Shown piece by piece: positions 1 through 7,697 of a stretch of DNA of 64,000 nt. Source of the DNA: Rothia gullae (GTDB lineage: Bacteria > Actinomycetota > Actinomycetes > Actinomycetales > Micrococcaceae); NCBI RefSeq assembly GCF_024294905.1, contig NZ_JANCOC010000003.1:145966-209965 (forward strand), read 5' to 3'. Each line of letters starts with the position of its first letter. The stretch's first letter is position 1. The position numbers and the translations under genes were made by a program. A model generated the notes under the pieces. The model saw only the letters and a program-made list of their open reading frames with translations, was not told the DNA's origin and ran no database searches.

Positions 1-2
1 TT

Positions 3-1226
3 ATTGGCCCGAATATGCTCAACCTTGCCAGCAGTGAGGGCGGTATCCCGCTGCTGAAGGAGCTGGGCTTGGGTATGCTCTTTTTGATTGCGGGCTTTGA
101 GATTAACGTGTCGTCGTTGCGTAGCCGTCAGGGTTATAGCGCTATTGCCACGTGGGTGGTGTGCTTTGCTTTGGGTATGACGGGTGCGGCGGTTATTACG
201 TCGTTCTCACATGAGCTGAATACGTATATTGCGGTGGGCGTGGCGTTGAGTTCCACGGCGTTGGGCACGCTGTTGCCAATGTTGAAGTCTCACGGTGCTG
301 CCGGTACGCCGGTGGGTAATGCGGTGCTGGTGCACGGTGCTGTGGGTGAGCTTCTGCCGATTTTCGCTATTTCGTTGTTGCTGTCTTCTCGTTCGCCGGG
401 CATGGCGTTTGTGGTGTTGCTGGCGTTTATGGTGGTTGCGGTGATTGTGGCGTTGATTCCGCACCGTCTGTTTGCGCATGTGCCGGGTCTGCGTCAGATT
501 ATGGCTGCGGAGGCGAATACGACCGGTCAGACGGTTCTGCGTCTTGCGATGTTCCTGCTGGCGACCTTGATCATGTGCACTGCCCTCTTTGATTTGGATG
601 CGGTGCTCGGCGCCTTTGCGGCGGGCCTGATTTTGCGTACTCTGACCCCTCCGGCGGCTTTGCATATGATGACTCGCCGCCTTGAGGTGGTTGGTTTTAC
701 GTTCATGATTCCGTTATTCTTTGTGGTCAGCGGTATGGGCATTGATGTTTCTGCTGTGGTGGCTAAGCCTTTGGGGCTGCTTGCCGTAGTGGTGGGTATT
801 CTGCTGTGCCGCGGCGTTCCGGTTCTTTTGGCGGAGCATTTCTTCGATACCCGTTCGGGGTTGACTACTCACTCACAGAAGGCGCAGTTGGCGTTGTATT
901 CGGCTGCGGGTCTGCCGATTATTGTCGCGGTGACGGAGGTTGCAACCAGTTCGGGTCTTGTGGAGGAGTCCACGGCGTCACTGCTGGTTGCCGGCGGCGC
1001 GCTGACGGTTTTGCTGTTCCCGCTGTGGGCATTGGGTATTTGTCAGGCGTTTAGTTCTGGCCAGCCGATTCAGCAGGAGCCGAGCCGTAAGGAGCAGATG
1101 AATGCGTTGAAGGCTCAGCGTAATGCTCAGACGAAGCTTGCCACGGGCATGATTCCGGTGGTTCGTTTGAAATCGCAGCCTGGCTCCGAGATCCAGCCCG
1201 AATCTGAATCCCCGGCTGATGATTAG
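3..1226 (+). CDS. Cation:proton antiporter (Kef/CPA2 type), 5' partial
   Basis: Polytopic membrane protein of the monovalent cation:proton antiporter 2 class, expected to exchange K+ or Na+ for H+ across the cytoplasmic membrane. The reading frame is open to the window edge and begins IGPNML, matching the conserved G-P motif that follows the first helix in this family, so the start lies outside the window. About ten hydrophobic segments are visible, followed by a hydrophilic tail from about residue 345. No TrkA-N nucleotide-binding domain follows. The stop TAG at 1224-1226 is followed by 40 more in-frame codons rich in Ala, Ser and Gly before a second TAG at 1347-1349, so the C-terminus may be shortened by a nonsense change. 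The exact ion is unknown. Confidence 0.8.
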   Translation: MGPNMLNLASSEGGIPLLKELGLGMLFLIAGFEINVSSLRSRQGYSAIATWVVCFALGMTGAAVITSFSHELNTYIAVGVALSSTALGTLLPMLKSHGAAGTPVGNAVLVHGAVGELLPIFAISLLLSSRSPGMAFVVLLAFMVVAVIVALIPHRLFAHVPGLRQIMAAEANTTGQTVLRLAMFLLATLIMCTALFDLDAVLGAFAAGLILRTLTPPAALHMMTRRLEVVGFTFMIPLFFVVSGMGIDVSAVVAKPLGLLAVVVGILLCRGVPVLLAEHFFDTRSGLTTHSQKAQLALYSAAGLPIIVAVTEVATSSGLVEESTASLLVAGGALTVLLFPLWALGICQAFSSGQPIQQEPSRKEQMNALKAQRNAQTKLATGMIPVVRLKSQPGSEIQPESESPADD

Positions 1227-1748
1227 CCCGGCTCTGCCGAGGCTACGGGCGCTTCCGCTGGTTCTAGCGTTGCGTCTCGAGCAGCCTCTCGGGCTGGGGC
1301 AAAGAATCGTAAGGGTTCTGCGGAAAATACGGGTTCTGTAGAGATCTAGCAGCAGCTACGGTACGGTTGCGTTCGGCGTTTCAAGGGCGGGTTACGAACC
1401 GGTTTGAGTGAGAATCTCGCTTACAGTCGCCGTAACCTTATGCAGGATTAATTTTCCAAAACCACACAATACCAGGGAGTTAAAGCCCTGCAAACCAACA
1501 TTTATCCCACATATAGGATTAAAACCCACCGCCTCCTCTCTTGAGGCTGCGGTATGTTTTTGCACCCGAATGACCCTATAAACCCCGGGAAGATAAGAAT
1601 TTTCCTTAAATTCGGATTTTTTATGCAAATATTACAGAACATGACGTGTCTTAGCTTTCTCGACTGACACTTTGTCATATAAAATTGAAAGCGGACAGGG
1701 AATTTCCCTAAAACACACATAAACCAACATACATACACAGAGTCGCTT

Positions 1749-1833
1749 CCGCCCCAGCGGGAGCTGGAGCACCTCCCCTCTCACACACGGGAGGCGCCCC
1801 TTTCGGGAGTATCCGCGACGATACCCCCGGCGG
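1749..1833 (+). ncRNA. Candidate structured cis-regulatory leader RNA
   Basis: A multibranched fold can be drawn by eye. A closing stem ccgcc (1749-1753) pairs with ggcgg (1829-1833) and encloses three hairpins: ccagc-GGGA-gctgg at 1754-1767 with a GNRA-type tetraloop, cctccc/gggagg at 1772-1794, and gtatc/gatac at 1809-1824 with flanking G-C pairs. It sits about 125 bases before a molybdopterin-enzyme gene. I cannot assign it to a known riboswitch class; the molybdenum-cofactor RNA motif is one to test because of the downstream gene. No phylogenetic support is available here. Confidence 0.4.
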
Positions 1834-1857
1834 CTCTCAACCACGGAGGAGGATTAT

Positions 1858-1884
1858 ATGGGTCAGAAAGGTAATTATTTCTAA
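1858..1884 (+). CDS. Possible 8-residue leader peptide MGQKGNYF
   Basis: The Shine-Dalgarno ggaggagg (1845-1852) is the strongest near any start in this area and sits five bases before ATG. The frame encodes only MGQKGNYF before TAA. It lies between the hairpin block (1749-1833) and the cytochrome/molybdoenzyme gene starting at 1957. It may be a translated upstream ORF used for attenuation. It has no run of one amino acid that would point to a classical attenuator, so the role is unknown. Confidence 0.35.
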   Translation: MGQKGNYF

Positions 1885-1956
1885 CCTCGCATCTCAAGGC
1901 CTCGCACTGAATCCTAAAGATTGTCTGCACACACAGTCATTTCGCAAGGAAATATC

Positions 1957-3516
1957 ATGCACCAACTACTCCTCACCGCGAGCACTGGTGGCGTAGAGCT
2001 GGACTTCCCGGCTTGGCTCCGAATTACGCACTTCATCAACTTCATTATGATGGGCTTCCTGATTCGTTCAGGTTGGGAAGTCCTCGCCTCTCACCCCCGC
2101 CTGTACTGGAACAACCACTGTACCCCAGGTTCCGAGTGGCTCAAGTTCACCAAGGACAAGGTCTCTACCACCCCCGGTGAATTTACGGCGCGCGATGACC
2201 AGCGCACCCTGTCTCCCCTGATTTCTCTGCCCGGTAATGCCCAGATTGGTCTGGGTCGCGCATGGCACGCTCTGGTCACCGTCATCTGGATTGCTAACGG
2301 TCTGATTTATGTCTCCCTGCTATTCCTGACCGGTCAGTGGCGCCGCATCGTCCCGACCAGCTGGGACATCATCCCGCAGGCGTGGGAATCCATCCAGATT
2401 TACGCTGGCTTCCAGATTCCCTCGATTGAGCACTTCCAGCCGTACGACGCTCTGCAGCAGATTATGTACTTCACCGTGGTGTTCATCGTGGCACCGCTGA
2501 TGATTGCAACCGGCCCGATTATGAGCCCGGCATTCTGCGGCCGCTTCCCCGGCTACGTGCGCCTCTTCCGTAACCGCCAGACCGCGCGTTCCATCCACTT
2601 CCTGGGCATGGCGTTCTACTGTGTCTTCACCGTCATTCACGTGGCGCTGGTGTTCGTGGTTCACCCCCAGTACAACATTGCCCACATGATGCTGAACAAG
2701 CCGTATAACGAGGTGGACGCAGCACAGTTCGCTCAGGCAGTCACCATGCTCATTGGCGGCATTGTCTTCGCTGTGGCGCTGTGGCTCTTCGCTTCGTACT
2801 GGTCCCTGCGCGACCTGCGATTCACTCAGACCTTCATTTGGGGTCTGACCCAGCCGATTCGTAACGTCCTGCTGGACCGTATCACCTCCCGTCAGGTGCA
2901 GAAGAAGACCTTCACCGATGCCGATATTTCGCCCTTCCACTGGGTCAACACTCGCCCGCCGACCGAGCGTGAAAGCACCGAGTGGAACCGCCTGAAGGAG
3001 CACGAGTTCGTTGACTACCGCCTGGAGCTGGGCGGTCTGGTGAAGGAATCCAAGTCCCTGAGTATTGACGAGCTCAAGCAGCTGGGCAAGGAAGTCAACA
3101 TCACCATGCACACCTGCATGCAGGGCTGGACCGGCATCGCCAAGTGGGAGGGCGTGCGCCTGCGCGACGTTCTCGCACTGGTCGAGAAGACCGACGAGGC
3201 TCGCTACGTTATGGTGACCTCCTTCGGCCACGTGGGCCACACCTACGACGGCCGCCCGACCGAACCCTACTACGAGTGCCTGGACATCTCCATGGCGATG
3301 GAAGATGAGACCATCCTGGCGTGGGGCATGAACGACAAGCCTCTACCCGATGTGTACGGCGGCCCGCTCCGTCTGCGTGCGGACTCCATGCACGGCTACA
3401 AGATGGTCAAGTGGGTTCAGAAGATCGAGTGGATCAAGGATTACCACGATGTTGGCGATGGCCAAGGTGGTAGCCGCGAGGACTCCGGTCTGCAGCACTT
3501 CGACGCACGCGCCTAA
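1957..3516 (+). CDS. Membrane cytochrome b fused to sulfite-oxidase-type molybdopterin domain
   Basis: The N-terminal part (about residues 1-300) has several transmembrane helices carrying His residues suited to haem ligation (for example in RITHFINF, GRAWHALV and ARSIHFLG), as in cytochrome b561/formate-dehydrogenase-gamma-like subunits. The C-terminal part (about 325-500) resembles the oxidoreductase molybdopterin-binding (SUOX/MsrP) family. Cys387 in HTCMQGW matches the Mo-coordinating Cys of that family, and W-x-G-V-x-L-x-D-V follows. This suggests a membrane enzyme passing electrons between the quinone pool and an unknown oxyanion or sulfoxide substrate. I chose ATG 1957 over the upstream TTG at 1921 because AAGGAAA lies seven bases ahead of it. 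The gene stands alone between its leader and a terminator at 3612. The substrate is not evident. Confidence 0.8.
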   Translation: MHQLLLTASTGGVELDFPAWLRITHFINFIMMGFLIRSGWEVLASHPRLYWNNHCTPGSEWLKFTKDKVSTTPGEFTARDDQRTLSPLISLPGNAQIGLGRAWHALVTVIWIANGLIYVSLLFLTGQWRRIVPTSWDIIPQAWESIQIYAGFQIPSIEHFQPYDALQQIMYFTVVFIVAPLMIATGPIMSPAFCGRFPGYVRLFRNRQTARSIHFLGMAFYCVFTVIHVALVFVVHPQYNIAHMMLNKPYNEVDAAQFAQAVTMLIGGIVFAVALWLFASYWSLRDLRFTQTFIWGLTQPIRNVLLDRITSRQVQKKTFTDADISPFHWVNTRPPTERESTEWNRLKEHEFVDYRLELGGLVKESKSLSIDELKQLGKEVNITMHTCMQGWTGIAKWEGVRLRDVLALVEKTDEARYVMVTSFGHVGHTYDGRPTEPYYECLDISMAMEDETILAWGMNDKPLPDVYGGPLRLRADSMHGYKMVKWVQKIEWIKDYHDVGDGQGGSREDSGLQHFDARA

Positions 3517-3611
3517 GCACCCGCACGGAGGCACCACTGCGGCATCACTGTGGTAGAGCCTTCAGCGGCTCCGCTAGGGTAGCGCGTCGATAGAACAAGC
3601 GCATAAAGCAC

Positions 3612-3653
3612 CGAACGGTGGCGGGAAACATGAGCCCGCCACCGTTCGCTTAT
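3612..3653 (+). terminator. Intrinsic terminator hairpin
   Basis: A perfect 14-bp stem (3612-3625 with 3635-3648) with a nine-base loop lies about 95 bases after the cytochrome/molybdoenzyme stop. The trailing T-tract is weak. Confidence 0.65.
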
Positions 3654-3701
3654 CTTCTCCACCGCTCTTACAGATCTGAAAAGTTTAGAAGCCAAGGGCA
3701 T

Positions 3702-3743
3702 AAAGAAACCGCCCGGGAGCCATAGCTCTCGGGCGGTTTCTTT
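3702..3743. terminator. Bidirectional terminator
   Basis: A 19-bp stem with one mismatch, flanked by an A-run on the left and TTTCTTT on the right, lies between the convergent cytochrome gene and lutC. It can stop transcription from both sides, most clearly the lutABC operon. Confidence 0.8.
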
Positions 3744-3769
3744 AGAGGTTTGCCTTCTGGCGCTTTACC

Positions 3770-4414
3770 TTAGGCGTCGTAGATGATGACGTCCAGGGTA
3801 CGGGGGCCGTGCACGCCCTCCACGCGGATCAGCTCAATATCACTGGTTGCCGACGGACCAGAAATCATGGTCACGGGGCGGGTATAGGTGATACGCTCAA
3901 TCGATTCGGGAACCAGCTCCACCACGGTGGAACGGGGCACCACGCAGATGTGGTGGTCGGGCACCAGGCTGATGGCGCGGCGACCCTCATCGGGATTGGT
4001 GTTCAAGAAGATCGTGCCGGTCTCTGCGCAGGAGACGGTCGAACCGGTCACCACAGCGTCAACTGCGTCCAGTTCTTCCAGGCTCAGGCAGCCGGGCTTG
4101 AGGGTGCTACCGGAGTCGGTGACGCGCTTGCGGTCAGCGGTGTCAGCCGGCAGCCACTCCATGTTCAGGCCCTCGGGAACCACGTAAGTGGACTTTTCAC
4201 CCAGGCGCTCTGCGATGACCTCGGAGATGTTCTCCTTGTTCGCGTGGAACACGTTTGCCTTGTAGTCAATGAGGCGGTCGACGAGCATCTCAATGGTCTG
4301 CTCTTCGTTCAGCTCGCTGACGCGGCGGTAGTTACGTACGGGCTCGGGGGCGACGGGTGCGTCAGCCAGGGACGAGCGGATACGTGCGAGGATATCTTCC
4401 TTAGCAGAGGACAT
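3770..4414 (-). CDS. lutC: Lactate utilization protein C (LUD domain)
   Basis: A 214-residue LUD-domain protein, the third component of the LutABC L-lactate oxidising complex that replaces classical lactate dehydrogenases in many Gram-positives. The N-terminus (SAKEDILARIRSSL) and the C-terminal section with IELIRVEGVHGPR are typical of LutC/YkgG. It is cytoplasmic. Its ATG shares one base with the lutB stop (TAATG), indicating translational coupling, and the operon order is lutA-lutB-lutC on the minus strand. A bidirectional terminator follows. Confidence 0.92.
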   Translation of the reverse strand: MSSAKEDILARIRSSLADAPVAPEPVRNYRRVSELNEEQTIEMLVDRLIDYKANVFHANKENISEVIAERLGEKSTYVVPEGLNMEWLPADTADRKRVTDSGSTLKPGCLSLEELDAVDAVVTGSTVSCAETGTIFLNTNPDEGRRAISLVPDHHICVVPRSTVVELVPESIERITYTRPVTMISGPSATSDIELIRVEGVHGPRTLDVIIYDA

Positions 4415-6042
4415 TAGTTGTTCTCCTTAGCTTCACGGGCTTCCTGAGCAGCCTTAGCGTTTGCAGCCGCTTCAGCTGCCTTACCCTTGTTAGCCTCGAT
4501 GAGGGCCTGAATGTCAACGCGCTCAGCGTTATCGCGTGCCGGAGCCTGATCCTTCTCCTTCTTCCACCAGTTACGGAAGGATTCCTTGGGGGGCTCGGGG
4601 ATGTCACGGTAAGCGGTCCAGCCGCCGACGATACCGGGAACAGCGGTGATCCTGTGCTTGCGGCCAGTAATAAGGCGGGACATGGGCAGACCACGCTCTG
4701 CAATGGACATCATCTTGCCGGAGGTGAAGAGCTTCTTCGCGCCTAGCATCATGCCGTCCATCTGCGAGAAGGGAGCCTTCTTGTTGCCCTCGAACTCGCG
4801 GACAGCGTGCTTGGACTCGACATCCTTAGCGCGCAGGTGCACGAGGACCTCGGGGAAGTTAATCTTCACGGGGCAGACCTCGTAGCATGCGCCACAGAGG
4901 GAGGATGCGTACGGCAGGGAGTTGTTCTCTGCAGCCTCGATACCGGAGAGCTGCGGGGACAGAATCGCACCGATGGGGCCCGGGTAAGTGGAGCCGTAGG
5001 CGTGACCGCCTGCGCGCTCGTACACGGGGCACACGTTCATGCAAGCGGAGCAACGGATACAACGCAGTGCCTGGCGACCCAGCTCATCAGCCAGAACGGC
5101 GGTACGGCCGTTGTCGATGAGGATGACGTGCAGATTCTGCGGGCCGTCACCGGGGGTTACACCGGTCCACATGGAGGTGTAGGGGTTCATGCGCTCACCG
5201 GTAGAGGAGCGGGGCAGCAGCTGCAGGAATGCCTCGTAGTCCTGGAAGGTGGGCAGAATCTTCTCAATACCCATGAAGGTAATGAGGGTGTCGGGCAGGG
5301 TCAGGCACATACGGCCGTTACCTTCGGACTCCACGATGGTCAGGGTACCGGTCTCTGCGATACCAAAGTTGGTACCGGAAACTGCAACCTTGGTGCTCAG
5401 GAATTTCTGGCGCAGGCGGTTACGGGATGCCTCTGCCAGTTCTGCCGGCTCATCGGTGATGTCCGGGTTAATCCCCTCAATTTCACGCAGGAAGATGTCG
5501 CGGATTTCGCGGCGGTTGCGGTGAATTGCGGGCACCAGAATGTGGGAGGGGCGGTCGTGGCCGAGCTGGACGATTTCTTCCGCGAGGTCGGTCTCGATAG
5601 CGTTGATGCCGTTTTCTTCGAGGAATTCGTTCAGGCCGGTCTCTGCGGTTGCCATGGACTTAATCTTGATGATTTCGTCCACGCCCTGCTCACGGATCAG
5701 GTCCAGAGCAATCTGGTTTGCCTCGGTGGCGTTGCGTGCCCAGTGCACGTGGCCGCCTGCGGCGGTGAAGTTACGCTCGAACTGTTCGAGCAGCTCGGGC
5801 AGGTTCGCCAGAACGTAGTTCTTGACGGACTCACCGGTGTTACGCAGTTCCTGCCAGTCGGGCAGTTCGCTGGTGACGTTGGCGCGCTTGTTACGGATCG
5901 CGTGGGTCACGAAGCGCAGGTTGGCGCGCAGCTGCTCGTTCTTGAGCTCTTCCTTCGCGTACTTGGGGAAGGGGGTTTCTTCGAAAATATTGCCCTCGCC
6001 GTAGTGAACGACCTTGGGCATACCAAGCTGAATAGCAGTCAT
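4414..6042 (-). CDS. lutB: Lactate utilization iron-sulfur protein B
   Basis: A 542-residue LutB/YkgF protein. An N-terminal LUD domain (about 60-300) contains the conserved stretch GTNFGIAETGT. A ferredoxin-like domain with two cysteine motifs (CIRCSACMNVCPVY and SLCGACYEVCPVKI, about 330-395) should hold two [4Fe-4S] clusters. A C-terminal LutB-specific region and an Ala/Glu/Lys-rich tail follow. It is the electron-transfer core of the LutABC complex converting L-lactate to pyruvate. It is 16 bases downstream of lutA and overlaps lutC by one base. The Ala-rich tail after residue 500 is probably disordered. Confidence 0.94.
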   Translation of the reverse strand: MTAIQLGMPKVVHYGEGNIFEETPFPKYAKEELKNEQLRANLRFVTHAIRNKRANVTSELPDWQELRNTGESVKNYVLANLPELLEQFERNFTAAGGHVHWARNATEANQIALDLIREQGVDEIIKIKSMATAETGLNEFLEENGINAIETDLAEEIVQLGHDRPSHILVPAIHRNRREIRDIFLREIEGINPDITDEPAELAEASRNRLRQKFLSTKVAVSGTNFGIAETGTLTIVESEGNGRMCLTLPDTLITFMGIEKILPTFQDYEAFLQLLPRSSTGERMNPYTSMWTGVTPGDGPQNLHVILIDNGRTAVLADELGRQALRCIRCSACMNVCPVYERAGGHAYGSTYPGPIGAILSPQLSGIEAAENNSLPYASSLCGACYEVCPVKINFPEVLVHLRAKDVESKHAVREFEGNKKAPFSQMDGMMLGAKKLFTSGKMMSIAERGLPMSRLITGRKHRITAVPGIVGGWTAYRDIPEPPKESFRNWWKKEKDQAPARDNAERVDIQALIEANKGKAAEAAANAKAAQEAREAKENN

Positions 6043-6058
6043 GAGGTCTTATCTTTCC

Positions 6059-6853
6059 TTAGGCGATCGAGAGCTCAACGCGCTCAGAGGTGATCTTGAG
6101 CGGGTTTTCCTTGGTGGATGCGAGAATCTCTGCGAAGTGGATGGTCTGTACGTTCGAGCCGCGACGCATCAGCGCACCGCCGATGTTCATCAGGCAGGAG
6201 CAGTCGCCGCCGGTGCAGACGGATGCACCGGTTGCTTCAACGCTGTCTGCCTTGTCGTTGACCATTGCGCCGGAGACGTCAGCGTTCTTGAAGGAGAAGG
6301 TACCGCCGAAGCCGCAGCACTGGTCCATGCCCTCAATCTGGGTGTACTTGATACCCTCAACGGTGCGGACCAGGTCCTGCTGGCGGGTGCCCAGGCCGAG
6401 CATACGCATACCGTGGCAGGAGCTGTGATAGGTGACGTGCTCGGGGAAGTAGGAGCCGAGCTGCTCAGCGGCGTTGGTGATGCCGAGAATATCAATCAGT
6501 AGCTGGGAGAGCTCGAAGGTGCGGGAAGCAATCTGCTCTGCCTTCAGAGCCAGTGCCTCGTCGCCGCGGCTACGGGCAACCATTGCCTGCTGGTGGCGCA
6601 GGGAGCCGACGCAGGAGCCGGAGGGTGCAACAGCAACGTCCCAGTCCCAGGAGTCGAATGCTTCGACGTGGTTCTTGATGACTTCGTAGCCGTCATCGAA
6701 GTAGCCGGAGTTGACGTGCATCTGGGAGCAGCAGGTCTGGTTCGGGGGGAAGACAACCTCGTGGCCCAGGCGCTCAAGAATTTCGACGGTGGCGCGTGCT
6801 ACGCGGGGGTACATGCCGTCAACAATGCACGTGGAGAAGAGTGCAATGCGCAT
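6059..6853 (-). CDS. lutA: Lactate utilization protein A (CCG-domain, Fe-S)
   Basis: A 264-residue LutA/YkgE protein with two cysteine-rich CCG domains. The first includes the STC and TCCSQMH segments, the second SSCHGMR, QCCGFGG and CTGGDCSC. Such domains bind Fe-S clusters in heterodisulfide-reductase-like proteins. I start it at ATG 6853 (MRIALFSTC), preceded by an AAAGGACGGAAAG ribosome binding site. A longer in-frame extension to 6964 has no family similarity. It is the first gene of lutABC. The roughly 290-bp upstream region carries an IdeR/DtxR-like box and a TATTAT -10 element. Confidence 0.93.
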   Translation of the reverse strand: MRIALFSTCIVDGMYPRVARATVEILERLGHEVVFPPNQTCCSQMHVNSGYFDDGYEVIKNHVEAFDSWDWDVAVAPSGSCVGSLRHQQAMVARSRGDEALALKAEQIASRTFELSQLLIDILGITNAAEQLGSYFPEHVTYHSSCHGMRMLGLGTRQQDLVRTVEGIKYTQIEGMDQCCGFGGTFSFKNADVSGAMVNDKADSVEATGASVCTGGDCSCLMNIGGALMRRGSNVQTIHFAEILASTKENPLKITSERVELSIA

Positions 6854-7143
6854 GACTTTCCGTCCTTTCCTCTGTGTTTCAGAGTTTCTCGGTCTCACCG
6901 CCTGCGTCTGGGGCAGGCGGGGCACAGTCCGAACAAGTTCGGTCTTCCGTATACTGCGGTTCAAAGAGGTGAACCGGGGAAGCTGGGCCGGTAGGTTCCG
7001 GCTGGTGTGCGCGCCCCAAGTGGAGGTGGGATGCGGTGGGATCAGAAACCGTGGTGATGTCTTTTATCTTCCTTGTCATTTAACACCGTTGTGAGGCTTT
7101 TCTCTAGTCGAAATAGCGCATACTTTCCTTGTTAAATAATAGG

Positions 7144-7162
7144 TTAGGTCACCCTGACCTTA
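7144..7162. promoter_or_regulatory. IdeR/DtxR-like iron box before lutABC
   Basis: The 19-mer matches the remembered DtxR/IdeR consensus (TTAGGTTAGSCTAACCTAA) at about 15 of 19 positions, with the palindromic core AGGTCA-CCC-TGACCT. It lies directly upstream of a TATTAT -10 on the minus strand (complement of 7136-7141), where the -35 of lutABC should be. An IdeR/DtxR-type regulator is encoded at 50753-51457. Whether binding activates or represses cannot be told from sequence. Confidence 0.6.
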
Positions 7163-7593
7163 AGGTACGCTCCCCTACCTTTCGGCACATATGACCTCGT
7201 CTAGTTTTTACCCTCGCCCCACCCCCTATGCCCCTTTAACTATTGAACATTTATCAAACGCACATCTTCGGCAGCTAACCCCCCTAGAAATCCGCCTTTC
7301 TGAAGCATTAATGATTGTTTTGTGGGGCGAATCCTCTTTAACGCAACATTCTTTTCAAGAACGTGCCCGCAGTTGAAGGTTCCCTAATAGATAAAGCGGT
7401 CACTCATGCACCCAATTCTTTGCGCCCATAGAAATATCCGAGTTTCAGAAGCTGGCATTAACTGTCAGAGTCGCAATATTTCGGTAAATTCACAGGGTAC
7501 AAGCCCACCAAACACCCCTTAGTCACGAAAATGAGTCAGGTCACTTTTGGTGAAACACCCCACTATCCGGTACTCTTCTAAACATGCGATCAA

Positions 7594-7604
7594 TGGTCTG
7601 ACCA
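7594..7604. promoter_or_regulatory. LldR-type operator 1
   Basis: TGGTCTGACCA is a perfect fit to the FadR-subfamily LldR/PdhR operator TNGTNNNACNA. It lies 94 bases before the permease start and is repeated identically at 7653-7663. Confidence 0.75.
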
Positions 7605-7652
7605 CATCCCCTCATGGGAAACAACGACTCGTTCCCCCAACGGAATTATCTA

Positions 7653-7663
7653 TGGTCTGACCA
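7653..7663. promoter_or_regulatory. LldR-type operator 2
   Basis: A second exact TGGTCTGACCA lies 59 bases (centre to centre) from operator 1 and 35 bases before the permease GTG. The pair suggests a dimer-of-dimers or looped repression of the permease by the regulator at 9613-10476, relieved by L-lactate. Confidence 0.75.
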
Positions 7664-7697
7664 CACACAAAACACACCCTGAACCAAAGGAGTTCCA

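Larger units (their letters stand above)
1227..1956. other. 730-bp intergenic region with structured leader
   Basis: After the in-frame antiporter tail (to 1349) the DNA becomes AT-richer and shows no recognisable gene to about 1740. A compact GC-rich block of hairpins (1749-1833), a strong Shine-Dalgarno, an 8-codon ORF (1858-1884) and the ribosome binding site of the next gene fill the rest. Several overlapping minus-strand frames of 60-80 codons exist at 1392-1844, but they have no recognisable sequence, no convincing start context and unusual composition. Confidence 0.6.
6854..7697. other. Divergent regulatory region lutABC / lactate permease
   Basis: This 844-bp AT-richer spacer separates the divergent lutA and permease genes. 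It holds an IdeR/DtxR-like box (7144-7162), a TATTAT -10 candidate for lutA (complement of 7136-7141), and two perfect LldR-type operators (7594-7604 and 7653-7663). A 61-codon plus-strand frame (7191-7376) has no Shine-Dalgarno and no recognisable sequence, so I do not call it a gene. Confidence 0.7.

Noticed and set aside
1392-1844. Three overlapping minus-strand frames of 70-78 codons
   Set aside because: They overlap each other and the structured leader, and show no family similarity or plausible start.
4807-6093. 428-codon plus-strand open frame
   Set aside because: Antisense of lutB, with no recognisable sequence and no start context.
7191-7376. 61-codon plus-strand frame after the iron box
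   Set aside because: No Shine-Dalgarno, AT-rich codons unlike its neighbours, no recognisable family; it lies in a regulatory region. A leaderless small gene cannot be fully excluded.
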